From contig JALDNG010000020.1 in NCBI GenBank assembly GCA_024349245.1, positions 1,226,001-1,290,000 of the forward strand: a stretch of 64,000 nucleotides of DNA, read 5' to 3'. Origin of the DNA: Neodontobutis hainanensis. Lineage: Eukaryota; Chordata; Actinopteri; Gobiiformes; Odontobutidae. Positions 34,962 through 47,900 of this stretch are shown here, one piece after another; position 1 is the first letter of the stretch, and each line of letters begins with the position of its first letter. Position numbers and translations under genes: made by a program. The notes beneath the pieces were generated by a model, which worked only from the letters and a program-made list of their open reading frames with translations, had not been told where the DNA came from and did no database searches.

Positions 34962-36460
34962 TTACACATATAATATAATACACATTGAAATGTACATCTC
35001 CAAGCATTCAGTGATCCATGTGTGTGGCATTGAGTCATATGCTCTCTTGTAATCAATCCAGGCAGTGCACAGGTTGCTGTGTCGGGTTCTGCAGTCTTGG
35101 TTGACTGTTCTGTCAACCAGGAGTTGGTGTTTGGCTCCTCTGGTTTCTTTGCCGATGCCCTTCTGTGCTGTGCTCATGTATTGATGCATGTGCCCACTTA
35201 TCTTAGCCGCGATGATGCCTGACATGAGCTTCCATGTTGTGGAGAGACAGGTTATTGGGATCCTTCAGGATCAGGATTGTACGCCCTTCGGTAAGCCATT
35301 CAGGGTGCGTCCCATCCCTTAGCAGCTGGTTCATTTGTGCTGCAAGGCGCTCATGGAGTGCAGTGAACTTCTTTAGCCAGTAGGTGTGGATCCTGTCAGG
35401 GCCCGGTGCTGTCCAGTTTTTCATACCTGAGACTCTTTCTTGGATGTCTGCCGCAGTGATGGTAACTGGATTCTGTTCAGGGAGGTTGCTGTGGTCCTCT
35501 CTCAGAGCCACCAGCCACTGTGCATCGCTGTTGTGTGATGCCTCCCTCTCCCATATACATTTTTTTAGTATTGTTCAGTTTCCAGCCTTGGTAGGTCTGC
35601 TCTGCTGTTATTACCCTGCCACTGAGCGTACACTTTCGCAGGTTGAGTTGCGAACAGCCGGTTTATTCTTCTGGCTTCATTCTCTCTTGTGTACCTCTTT
35701 AGGCGGCTGGCCATGGGTTGGAGCCTTTATTGGAGCCTTTAGAGCCCTTGTTTGGCAGTTTCTAGTGCTTCAAGTGTATTGGCATCTGGTACCTATTGGG
35801 TACTTGTTTTCTCATTGCACCTTTTTTGGCCTCTGTCTGTCTCCGTGCCTTCTTGATTTTAGCCTCCAGTCTTTGTTTCCATGGTGGGTATTGTTTCTCA
35901 TGGTTTCCATGGTTGCTCTTATAGCCAAGCATCTCGAGGATCACTGCTGCTGAGGTGTATAGCAGCTCATTGGTTTCAGTGATCGTTGTGGTAGGGATCG
36001 CACTTAATGTAGCATTCGTACTCAACGTACTTCACTTAGCCGTTGTAGTTGGCGTCAGCGTTGCCTTTCATTCATTCTCACCATGTCTTGTCTTTCAGGT
36101 CAGTCGCTGCCTCGTCCAGCATTATTGCACTTGTTGGGTGCTTTCGTAACCAATCTCTGGTTGGGGAGCCCTTGTTGGCTCCCCTCTGACCTCTCGATAT
36201 AAGCCTGGATTGTAAGTTTCAAAGTAACAATACTTCGAAACCCCTCTGACTAGGGTTACTGGAGTAGTAGCATTCCAACAGAGCCTTGTTATCACATCTC
36301 GCCCATCTCCGTGTTGTTCTTGTTCCTGTTCTTTGTTTCTTGTTCTAGTAGCCCATTTGTCATCATGTTGCTCTGGTTCCCCAACACCTGACGCAGACCT
36401 TGTTTGGCTGGTCGCCGTCTGATCCGGCTTCTCATAGCCTTTATTGTCTCTCATCATTTT
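34962..36460 (-). mobile_element. Non-LTR retrotransposon fragment, probably R4/Rex6-type
   Basis: Minus strand: an N-terminal, polar region (36457 to about 36122; KWATRTRNKEQEQEQ), a linker (36025-35762; LEAKIKKARRQTEAKKGA), then reverse transcriptase sequence 35511-34962 with NWTAPGPDRIHTYWLKKF, a GRTILILKDP motif and a catalytic-block Asp in WIDYKRAYDSMPHTW. Frameshifts separate the parts, and the element stops before the YxDD-type core, so it is inactive. The R4/Rex6 assignment is from motif memory. Confidence 0.7.
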
Positions 36461-36486
36461 TATAAGGTAGGCAGTAGCGCGAAGGG

Positions 36487-36640
<154 letters not shown>

Positions 36641-37014
36641 ATTTTATTTATTTTGCCATAACTTTGTTATTAATTTAATTAAAATTTGAAAAGCACAAAA
36701 AAATGTCAAGGAACCCAGGAGGCATTTTATCGTCTCATTGCTTTAATCTTGCCTCTGATTGTTACGTTTAATTCCAACATTTACATTTCCCTTTCAATCG
36801 TGTGATTCCGGTGTTGTGTCTTGTGATGCTGGACATGAACCAGAATGCTTTGCGATCAACAAAAATTGCGGATACCCGTACCTCACTCTCAACCACCTGG
36901 CCTCCCGAAAGTGCATACCTTTACAGACCTACGACCAAACAGACCAAAAAAAGGTCTGTTTTTTGGTCTTGTGATATTTCATTATTGTAATGAGCTGATG
37001 AAACGAGTATTTTT

Positions 37015-37222
37015 TATTTTATTTTTTTTTCATTTAGCAGACGCTTTTATCCAAAACCACTTACATTGTTCTACAGTAATTACCAGTGTTACAGCCACTG
37101 GAGGCAAGGTGGGTTAAGTGTCTTGCCCAAGGACACAACGACAGTATGAACTGTGGGGAGAGTGGGAATCGAACCCCCTACCTTCTGGTTGAAGGACGAC
37201 CTGAGCTACTGCCGCCCATGAG
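37015..37222 (-). repeat. SINE, inverted
   Basis: Starts with the common fish repeat phrase catttagcagacgcttttat and ends in a reverse-complement tRNA-like head (gacctgagctactgccgccc). It interrupts the 3' flank that copy 3 shares with copy 1. Confidence 0.6.
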
Positions 37223-37231
37223 CTTCTTTAA

Positions 37232-37465
37232 GTTTTTGCAGCAAGACTCTGGAAGAACCTCCCACTTGAAGTAAAACAAGCGTCAACTTTTACAATGTTT
37301 AAGGTTTAAATTTTAAACTTTCCTTTTTAGCTCTGCCTACATTACCACTTTAAGTGTTTTTATCTGCACTCTTCTCTTAAAATGTTTTGTCCTTTTTTCC
37401 TGTAAAGCACTTTGAGTTACCCAGTGTAGGAATTGTGTTATATACTGTAAATAAAATTGCCTTGC
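37232..37465 (+). mobile_element. 5'-truncated LINE 3' end with 9-bp target duplication
   Basis: Flanked by cttctttaa on both sides (37223-37231 and 37466-37474). It encodes the usual C-terminal scrap of an L2/Rex1-like RT (after ctctggaagaacctcccact) and ends ataaaattgccttgc. The uninterrupted version is in copy 1's flank (about 840-850, gagcttctttaacag). Confidence 0.7.
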
Positions 37466-37474
37466 CTTCTTTAA

Positions 37475-38028
37475 CAGAACTCTTTAATTATTAATTTTGT
37501 TAAAATATTTCATTGAACTGTAATCTATCGACTGATGTGTGAAATTTAAAGCCCCGTCTGAAGGAAAAGCACTCATTTATTTAGAAGAGTTTGCAGGGAG
37601 CCCTAGGACAGAAAGGAGACCTCACATCTTACATTTGTGTACTCATGTATATCATTTATTAAAACCACAACCTTTTAATCAAGAAAAAAACATTTTGTGC
37701 TACGTCACAATTTAATGTATTAGCTCTATTCGTCTGTGATGAGGAAATATCAAAGTTAGGTCTTATATTATTAAACTTTCTATGGTGTGGTTTACCATGT
37801 TACAGCTTAACTTGACAAATAAAAAATAAAGGTAGGATTTTGTTCTGTTTGTTGTTGTACTTTATAACACAAACTCATTTTGCAAGTTTTGGAACAAAAT
37901 ACTCCTTGAGTAGGTTGTGTTACATAAATTACTACATTTTAAGCAACATTGTCTCTCTTTAGACAAACTTAATCAAAAACAAGACAAAGTTAAATAAAAA
38001 AGTTGCAAGATGTTTCTATTTGGGATCT
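37475..38028. other. 3' flank of IFI44-like copy 3
   Basis: Non-coding; paralogous to 850-1170 and 28500-29355 in blocks. Confidence 0.5.
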
Positions 38029-39937
38029 TTATAAAGTGTCAAGGAAGTCATTAGCGTAGTTCAGCATGTGTTTGAGGAATGTCAGGATCAGAGTGTCCAT
38101 GTCGGTGTCTTTGTCTATGTTTCCGCTGCAGTAGTTCTTCACAGGAAAAATAGAGTTCATGGGGATCCCCACTATCGAGGTAAATTCAGTCATCTACACA
38201 AAACACAATTTTTGCAGTGAAATTTGTTGAAGCAAAACAAGTATCAAATATTAAGGTTATTAAAATACAATATCCAACTAGTTTCCATAAAGACCATATC
38301 ACTTTTATCTTCATTTTTTTAATCTCACCTTCCTTTTTAGATTTTTACTCCTAAAGACGTTCTTCACATCGTTTTCGATTTCCTCACAGAGGAGATCGAT
38401 GTGTGTGGCAATGGCCACCTGAGGAATCCCTGAAAATAACACACAGTGGATCTCAGTTCACATGTGTGCATAAAACAATAACCCCAGCTTTAGTTTGAAC
38501 TTATGTTATTATATTTACTTCTACGTAACATTTTTTTGTTTGAGAACACAGCTCTTACCAAGATCTCGAGCTGCTTCTCTGATTTCCTTCATCTTCTGAA
38601 TCACAGAGGGGTTTATTTCTGGGGAGTTGGCATTAAGGACACAAACTAAAAGGTGCACTTTGTCACCTGCAGAAGGACTCGGATTGTACTGGGTGTTTTC
38701 TTCTGACAGAGGAGAGACAGGGTTGAACTGCAACATGAAAGAAATCAGTCACCAACAATATAATGTACAACAGAGAAATCTATAATCAGATGTTCAGAAA
38801 TACAAACTGGAGTTTTAAAGTAGACATGAACAGTGTGTGTTTAATACACTATATTAGACAGTGGCTTATTTTAATGCTGTGTCACTTAATCCAAGCTCAA
38901 GGCTAAAATATATACATGATCAGTTATACCGTGTAGTCGTCCCTCACGTGTCCCTTCATGGCCAGTTTGATGTCTTCAAGCCGAACTCCATTGTTTTGGC
39001 CTGCCTCCAGTCCCATGATGTCGTTGAACACAAAAGAGTAGTACTCGTCTGACTTTCCTGTCTTTATTTTATGAGTTTTGTACTGCAGCACAGTGAACAC
39101 AGAGAGGAACATTACTATTACTACGAGGTTTAAATAAAGTTTTTACAGTAAAATGACTTTGATCACTGCTCTTACCTTGAGAGTGAAACTCTTGACATCT
39201 TCTGTGGAGGCGTTGACTTGAGCAGGAATGGCCGATCTGCCGAGGAGCACAGTGCTCACAGAGTTAATGAAGCTGGACTTGCCTGCTCCGACAGGTCCAT
39301 ACAGCAGGATACGCACATGGCCCACTTCATCTGTTGAAGGTCTGAACTCTTTCACTAAACTGAGAAGGTTGTCCCTCCCTCTGTTTGAAAAACATAGTTA
39401 ATGAAAGATTAAATGATTTGTTAAGAAAAAGTGATTGTTTTGAAAGAGTAACTCACCCCCAGTCGACCTTCCTCCAGGGTTCATCAAAAACTGCAGAAAC
39501 AACAGTGGAATCAACAGTCAGAGAAACCAAGGAGTTATTGTTACATAATAAATGAAAAGTGATTGAATCAAAGTAAAAATAAGTGTTTCTTACGTGGAGC
39601 TGCAAACACAAAATATTAAAGAAGTTTGTTAGACCAACAGGATAAAAAACAACATTAACTCATGTAGCTTACAATGTTTGAGTTGAATTTACTCACCTGG
39701 AGGCTCAGCTGGAGGGAGACACAAGAGTTAATATTAAAAGATTAAAAACATTCACAAATATCTGCAAAACTTTTAAACTCAAAACTAAATAATGTCAAAG
39801 CAGCACACAGAACAGAGAAATGTTAAAAAGCAGTTTTAACTCTCTTTCCCACTTTCCTATTCTTGTTCAACATTGTTACAACACACCACATTAAGACTTT
39901 GATTGGATTTCTTACGTTTGCTGGATCCTTTTCCCAT
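38029..39937 (-). CDS. ifi44-like: IFI44-like GTPase, copy 3
   Basis: Nine minus-strand coding exons: 39916-39937, 39697-39708, 39594-39599, 39457-39490, 39176-39380, 38930-39082, 38559-38727, 38329-38429 and 38029-38193, giving 288 aa in one frame. P-loop GPVGAGKSS, DIMG and THID are retained. The N-terminus MGKGSSK again fits N-myristoylation. The GTPase and G3 exons are nearly identical to copy 2 (GLEAGQNNGVR), while the last two exons are the most diverged (MNSIF, NIDKDTDMD; FRSKNLKRK). The last intron lacks the SINE present in copies 1 and 2. Intact. Confidence 0.9.
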
Positions 39938-40124
39938 GTTCAAATGTTCAACAAGGTCTGAAGAAAAGAAAAATAAATTGTCCAAAATTGAGTTACTAAA
40001 GTCTATTTACACAAAAGGCCACTTGTTTTTCTTAATATGTCAAAACTTTCAATATGTTTTATAGTGATCCACACAGGAGTACATTACATTACACGTTACA
40101 AATACTTGACCCATGTCTCTCTCT

Positions 40125-40188
40125 CATAAACATATATATATGTATATATATATATATATGTTTATATATATATACATATATATATGTT

Positions 40189-40262
<74 letters not shown>

Positions 40263-40302
40263 CATATATATATGTATATATATATATATATATATACATA
40301 CA
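40125..40302. repeat. (TA)n microsatellite with TATG interruptions
   Basis: Almost pure alternating T/A in the first intron of IFI44-like copy 3. The Ile/Tyr-rich open frames here are artefacts of it. Confidence 0.95.
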
Positions 40303-40709
40303 TCGAGTGAATGCAACAGACATGATGTTTTTTGTTGCACTGCCTGGTCTGTCCTCATCAGAGCCTCTCAGATCAGTTGACTGGAGTCTGTCTGTTGCAC
40401 TGTTTCCTGTGTCAGTTCTTTATTGAATTTTTTTGAATTATTTAAAGTACAAAAGCGTACAACATTTTATAGCCTACGTGTTAAACTTCCTTTCCAACTA
40501 ACAGGCTGTGAAAGTATAAATTAACGAAGTTTTGTTATTATCAAGCTGCAGACTACAAGCAATTTATTCACGGTACATAAAATTAAGCCTTTCATAAATG
40601 GCGATAGCTGCAGTATGGGCAACTCAGAGTTTAGTAACGCTCTTTTAAAATGAATAAAACCCTCAAATATCCTCCTACATTCAGAGTGCTGCTGATGTGA
40701 GTAAGACCT

Positions 40710-40855
40710 ACCTGCAACTGCTCTTCTTCTGCGAGAAGACGTCTGATTGAAGGGAAGCAGGTGCAAGGCTTTATAAAACAGAAAGACTCCTCCTGCTGTG
40801 GCCTCTTTGAAACCACCGTATTTACAGAAACTTACTTGTGTCACTTTCAGTTTTA
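40710..40855 (-). promoter_or_regulatory. ISRE-like/TATA promoter and non-coding exon 1 of IFI44-like copy 3
   Basis: Minus strand: TAAAACTGAAAGT (40843-40855), with the first GAAA changed to AAAA; TATA at 40770-40777; then a short exon with its donor near 40707-40712. Weaker ISRE than copy 1. Gene B's promoter lies about 1.6 kb away, facing the other way. Confidence 0.65.
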
Positions 40856-40984
40856 TTCGGAAGTGGGTTGTGACTGATTACATCTGAACTCAAGTAAATA
40901 TTGTTAAAATGGGGTGTGGCTAAAACAAACAGGGAAATAGAACTGCATTTGAACAAAAGCAAAAGGTTGAGGGGCATTTCTCTT

Positions 40985-41235
40985 CAATCAATTTAAGCCC
41001 AGTTCTAAGATCGAGATAAACTTCATTGTCCCAAAAGGGAAATTTTCTTGGGGTCAAGCTGTTGCCCTCAGATGCAGAAAAAAAATATTAAAAAGACAAT
41101 GCACAACAACAGCAAACAGTGCAGCATATACAGTCCATACACAGATAAATATGGCATTGCCATAACATTATTGCACACAGTGCAGTGCAATTAGTGCTGA
41201 ACAGAAATCAATAAACAAGGTAAGAAGAGGCTATT
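40985..41235 (+). repeat. Dispersed fish repeat fragment
   Basis: The phrase gataaacttcattgtcccaa followed by aagggaaattttct is a recognisable interspersed fish sequence. It has no coding capacity; class uncertain. Confidence 0.45.
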
Positions 41236-42400
41236 CCAAATACTCAAAGTAAAAGATACTCAACATTAAAGATACTCAACATTAAATATCCTCAACATTA
41301 AAAGAACTGCATAGAACAAAATAAAATTAAGCAATTAAAAAGTCAAACTATGACCCAAGGATATAAATAAAATAAAAAACGTAATATAAACAATAGTTTA
41401 AAGGAAAGGCTAAAAGACTCTGGAGCTCTTCCTAGCACTTTAATTTTTGACAAGTTTCTGAATAACAAAAGTAAATCCTTCTTTGGACATGAGCCGGTTA
41501 ATTGTCATTATGATTTAAAAAGAGTAAACACAGTTGTTTTATAATAAATTCTTTCACCCAAACACTAACTATAAGTGAAAGAAATGTTTTTGTGTTATCA
41601 TTAATATATTCTAAAAAATGGCCAAACTATCACAAATTCTGCCAGGATATGAAAACTTATGAGCGCAACTGTATGTGTAACTTAGAATGAACTAATGTTT
41701 TAGTTTTATTTTAGTAATGTTTTTGTAAATGTTCTTCTTACTTGGCAATGATCAAATAAAATCCAAAAATATGATACATGATCTTGCAATTAAATACTTG
41801 TTATTGTGAGAAACACTATCTAAAGCTTGCAGAACAATAATGCCTCTGTAAATCAGTGGCTCAACATTAATGCAAAAAAATAATCTTTATAACAATTACA
41901 GTGTCCCTGCGATAGAAGAAATACTGTCACTAGAGAAAAGAGAGATACTACCTGCTGAGCTTAAATGTGCAATTATTGAGAAAATACTGTATAAATCAAT
42001 CAAAAGTGTAGGACAAAAAGTGTACACACACAAATGTTTTTATGTCTGCTTTTGGTTTTACAAATACCAGACAAAATGTGGTAATTGAGTGGTTTAAAAA
42101 CCTGTTAGTAAATTCATCCCATTTTCCCAATGAGAGAACTTTGGTTAAAGATCTCCTATTGCGCTTTACACACTCACTGCTTTAGGAATAAGTGAGCTTT
42201 AATTTAGCAGTAGCATTTAGCAATTATAAATGACATTAGCAGTGATAACAAACTGTATATTTGACCTTTTCCACTGTTGAGCTTACCCTGAGCATATGAT
42301 ACTGGTTAGCAATCCTAACTCTTAGTGAGAAGGTGTTCTGGTTCAATATCTGGTCAGGGCAGAATTTTATTGCGTTATTTATATTTTTTTAGCACCATAA
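41236..42400. other. Intergenic between divergent genes, nothing recognised
   Basis: AT-rich, no exon. It separates IFI44-like copy 3 (minus) from gene B (plus). Confidence 0.5.
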
Positions 42401-42404
42401 TGAA

Positions 42405-42775
42405 CACACACTGAAGGTTAAACAGAGTTATGTACAGACTGATAATGATCCACTGTGTGAGAGTGAGTTCCTGTAAATGCAGTGTTTCCTCTCAGAACCC
42501 AGTGGGAGGGGCCTGTGTGTATTGAGTACTGAGCCTCTGTTTTCTTCATCGTCTTGTCTCAGAGAGCTGCTGCAGTCTTCTCTCTACACTCTGTTTTACT
42601 AATGTGGACAAACTGAATGTAGCTGCTGCTCTGTTTGTGGACTATGTTACAGTGCAGTACATGCTGTAAATATAACCAGGTTTCATCTGAAGGTAAGAGG
42701 AGATTTTATTGTTGTGTTTGATTGTTACCTTTTTAACAGAGGGCTGCTGCACCAAGCAAGTTCAACAAGCTCAAG
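42405..42775 (+). promoter_or_regulatory. Promoter and non-coding exons 1-2 of gene B, ISRE deleted
   Basis: Homologous to the 8.8 kb promoter, but about 50 bp that include the ISRE are missing: gataatgatccactgtgtga joins directly to gagtgagttcctgtaaatgc near 42440-42480. The TATA position reads tattgag. Exon 1 ends at a gtaaga donor (42693). Exon 2 is 42740-42775, between ttttaacag and ggtaaa. Confidence 0.7.
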
Positions 42776-43230
42776 GTAAACTGCCTATTGAGTTCAGAGC
42801 CAGGAAGCAAGAAGCAATGCAGCTGCAGCAGCCAAAACTCTGGCAAAAATTAAATGTTATAATCCGTGTAGATTTTAAACACTGTATTTTTAGACCCACG
42901 GTGTGGATTAGAATTGATTAAAAACTCACATCCTTGAGATTTATAATGTAACAGACAATTGTACATTATTCAGACCTAGGTCTGTTTAACACAAGAATAA
43001 GAAAATGTTGTATTCTTCATATTTTATCTTAGCCCAAAGAAAACAGTAGCTCCACTAGACATTAGGACTGTGTTAGTTCAGAGTCGTAAAGGTAGAATAG
43101 ATAATAAAAACATTGGAAAAGTTTTGAAAACCTTTATATATTCAATGACTGATGAACAGGTGTTTTATGATACTAATGTTCTGTGTTTTTTTGTTTATCT
43201 AAACATTTTTCTTTTTCATCAGAAAGCAAC

Positions 43231-44904
43231 ATGTCTACTGAATCATCCACTGAAGACCCTGAGGTCCAGGTGAGCAAATCAAACCCTTTTAAATATTTTA
43301 TCAAGCCCTAAAATGAATTTGGATTACCAACATTTTAGTTGAAATTGCCATTGACAATAAAATCAATAATTGTGGCAATGGGGCACTAAATATTAATGGG
43401 TTGTATTCATAGAACCAGTAATTATTATAATAATATTTGAGACAGCAACATAAATTTAAATGGGAGGAGATAAAATGGGTCCAACAACACCACGTATTTT
43501 ACCTTTTGGAATAATTTAACATAAAACAATGTTAAAATAAAAGGCAGCGCAGGTTCACCACATACAGCAGTGTCTATTGTACAGAAAGATAAAGGTGTCA
43601 TAGTAATTGTATATTATATATTATATGCTCTCACTCCTGGTCCATTTCATTTCCACAAACACTTATGACCTAATATTTTTACATAGCTGTATGTTGATAA
43701 GCATATGAAACGGACGAGGAATGAGAGTATAGTACATAAAACAATATACAATTACTGTGACAAAAGGCTATTAGCATTTAAACTATCTTAACAAACACCA
43801 GCAATTATCAATACATAACACAAAGTGAGCAACATGCAGCTTCTAAATGAAAGGCTGGGGTTAGTGGGATTTCAAAGAGAAAACAAAAGCTCCACTCACC
43901 TGTTTATTTGCCCTTGTCATTCCACAAAAACACAAACTTTAAAATCTGTTACAGCTGGTGTTTTCAGATTTTAGCTGTTGGCGACACATTACTAATAAAA
44001 CAACATTAGTATTGTTTGTATAGATCCAAACTGAGGCTCAGAGTTAATAGACTCATATATTCAACTTGAAATATTATTTCTGAGCCATCCTCTTGACTAC
44101 ACTACCAGGCAGCTTTTAAACAGCCCCTAAAGAATTTACCATAATTGCTGTCCACATGTAGTTTTATGGGTCATAAGTGCCGTCTCTTTTTCTAATGTGT
44201 TTAATGTGCTTATGTTCACAATTCTTTTTTATTTTTTTATGTAAGGCCAAAGTGACACCTCTCCTGAGTGAACTTGAATTCCTATCACCTGATTTGTTTC
44301 AGGGTATGGATAATTTCTCTTGCTTCATTTGTACTTTAGGTTTAGACACTAAAGCATGCAAGTTATTTCTCTGTTATTTCACTTTGTATAGACAGATGCT
44401 TTGTTAAAATTCTTGTTGCTAATTTAAATGTTACACATGTGACAAAATAACAGAGATTAATCTATCTATTAAAGTAAACAAACATATTATCAAACAACAT
44501 AATGGATATTATCAAGTATGCTAAGCTTGTCATAAACACATACACTTTCAAAATTTTATTTGAATATATTCTTATTTTCTCTTGAAGAGGCTAAAACCCT
44601 AGAAGAGGATTATCAGAAAATGCCTGACCGCATGCCTAATCTGATAAAATTCATCTGCTCCTTAAACAAAGAACTCAAAGAACTCAAATCTCAGAAACAA
44701 AAAGGTATGTGTGTGTGTTTGTGTGTGTGCGTGTGTGCGTGTGTGTGTATGTGTGTTTGTGTTTGTGAGTGTTTGCATGTGTGTGTGTGTTTGTTATTAT
44801 TGCTTTTTCATTTTGTAACTTTCTTCTGCTCATGAAGAGGGCTGGTCCAACAATAAAATTACCTAAGGTAAAAGTCATAATTTGGACCAATAAAATAATT
44901 ACTT

Positions 44905-44992
<88 letters not shown>

Positions 44993-47900
44993 CTTTGTTT
45001 TACTTTAATTTCCTTGTATTGACAGTTATACATTTGTTATTCAAGTGTGATTTTATTTTTATGTTTAATCTCTTCAAATTGTACTGTAGTATTATCATAA
45101 AACCAGTGTTAATTTTGTAGTTTTGTCAACAATATATATTAATGCGCCTCAAAACTAAACAAAAACTTAATAAAAAGTAATTATTGAGAACTAAAACTCT
45201 GACTAAATGTATCAACATTTATGTCAATGAATAAAAAGAATAAAAGCAAACATGTGTTAGCAGCAAGAAGACGACAGACAGTGAAAAGAGTTTTTAAATA
45301 TCAAACAGTATTAACGCTTGGGAGGTAAAGACATTTGGACACTTTTGACATCACAGCAAACAACAGTGCAGAGCTATTAATACCAGGAAGAGCACAAAAA
45401 GCCTGAAGCAACATTTGCAGCAAGCCATCCCGACTTTCAATTAAAGGAAGCCTAAAGGCCAATACATACTCTGCAAGAACAGAGAAATTTGTTCTTATTC
45501 TTGAGCTGACAAGAACAAAAGTATGTAATTTTAAAAGAGGGCAAAAGTGATGCAAGATGAATGTGCACAAAAATAATGAAACAATAAATTACACAGACAA
45601 AGAATACTGCACACTAGTGTTGTCAAAAATATCGATATTTCGATAAATATCAATACTGAAATATTTCAAACAATACGATACTCATTTCCCAAAGTTTAGA
45701 TACCAGGTGATCTTTGGATTTTACTAGAAAATACAAGAATTTTTTTAAATATTTTATTTATTTTATTTGTATTTATTTTTTTACTTGCACTATTGGTTTC
45801 TGAGTGTATGACAATCTGAGAGGCATTTGAACAAGTGCACTACCTCAGGGGTCTTCAAAAGGCGGACCGCAATCTGGACAGTATTTGAGTATTTGGAATA
45901 GCCTCTTCTTATAATAATGTTTGGAGATTAGTGACACGGGTGACAAAGGTAAGTCTTCCTTAAGTTGTGTTAATTTCTGTGTAAATCCTAAATCCTGTTT
46001 CAGAACTAATCATAAACATTTTAAATAAAATGTTACCCCACACCTGGAAAACCCAGAAAATAAATATTTCTATTCTAAATTTTGAAAATGTTTAAAGATG
46101 AAACTGCAAATTAAACAGTAACAGTTAATTATTGGCAACAGATAATGCTAAAGAAATGCTCAGTGCATTTTCCCTTGTGCCTGGTGTTTTCAGAGGAATG
46201 AATGAAGAGATGAATTATGATTGCACCTTTGTTTTATTTGTTTAACAAATATGTTTTGGCTTTAATTGATTTTGTATTTAAAATGTTCTCACACATGTGT
46301 AAAGGAGTACTAGGCATTATCTGCAGGATTCCAGACTGTTGTATAAAAAAAAACACCAGGTCCTGAGCCTCAGCTTTAGCCTCTTTTGATTTAGTATTTT
46401 TTTCCTTTTGTCTCTGAGCTGTGTTGGTGAAAGCTAAACACTCAAACATCCTCCTCATGTAAACAAAGGATAAAATACAGAAAACAGTGGATTATCAACA
46501 TTCATCTCCATATTGTTTAAGAGGCCATGTGGAATAAATGAGACTTTACTTTAAAGAATTATATTCAAACGCATATTCTTTTATTAAAATTTTCCGGAGC
46601 CCTCACAGTGAGGAAAGTTAACTAAGCAGACCTTGACTAATTTTAATTTATTTTAATTTAATATACCTCATTGTCATGTTTTATATTTAAATACAAAAAT
46701 AAATAATATTGTGACAGTTGTTTTTCCTTTTGGTATAAAAAAATGTAATCGAATTTCAATATTTTTGAAGGTATCGTATCGAAGTTAGAAATTCCAGTAT
46801 CGTGACAACACTACTGCACACTGCTCATTGACTTTTACTTTAACTAAGACAGTTTTTTTGTCTGCCTGTGCCACACCACACCTTTTTTTTTTTTTTAGAA
46901 TATTATGTCCCATGGTGCTGGCAGAGATGCAATATAACAATTATACCTCCATCTAGAGCTGCTGTACCCTTGTACCAAGCACAAAAGAGCGCAGCTTATT
47001 AGTCAATGTACACTAGCCTGTTATGATTGTATCAATTGAATTTTTAAAGTTAGTTTTTTTTAATCCTAAAACAAAAAGGAAATGTACTGTTGACATACAG
47101 ATGTAAAATAATGCAAACTCTATGTGTTATGGGTTTGAGGAATTATAGTTAGAGTTTTGTATACATTTTTTTTAGGAAGTTCATCAAGGAAAAATATGTT
47201 AATTCCAAAAAAAACGAAGGTCTTCCCTGTTGTTGCTGCTGCTAAGACCTTTGGTGCTGACAAAAAAATCTTGAAGAAGGTTAAAGTGGATGTCTGTTCA
47301 AACCCAGAAGACTGTGAGGTGGTCGTGCTCTTCTGTCCCGTCATTTCTCGTATTGGATCAGACGTAGATGATGCCATAAGGAAAATTCCAGGTAAATAGA
47401 CTTTGTCCTTCACCCTCTGTTGGTGGTCTCATCCTTCAAGCTTGGGTCCTGGGAGCTGGGGGGTTCTGTGCAGTACATTTGCTGTTCCTTGTACTGCACT
47501 ATACACTCACCTAAAGGATTATTAGGAACACCATACTAATACTGTGTTTGACCCCCTTTTGCCTTCAGAAATTTTGGCCCATATTGATAAGACAGTATCT
47601 TGCAGTTGATGGAGATTTGTGGGATGCACATCCAGGACACGAAGCTCTCGTTCCACCACATCCCAAAGATGCTCTATTAGGTTGAGATCTGGTGACTGTG
47701 GAGGCCATGTTAGTTCAGTGAACTCATTGTCATGTTCAAGAAACCAATCTGAAATGATTGGAGCTTTGTGACATGGTGCATTATTCTGCTGGAAGTAGCA
47801 TCAGAGGATGGGTACATGGTGGTCATAAAGGGATGGACATGGTCAGAAACAAAGCTCAGGTAGGCCGTGGCATTTAAACAATGCACAATTGGCACTAAGG

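Noticed and set aside
44560..44835. Extension of gene B exon 44588-44704 into a Cys/Val-rich tail
   Set aside because: The tail is a (TG)n microsatellite directly after a good gtatgt donor; joining to 47176 keeps the phase shared with gene A.
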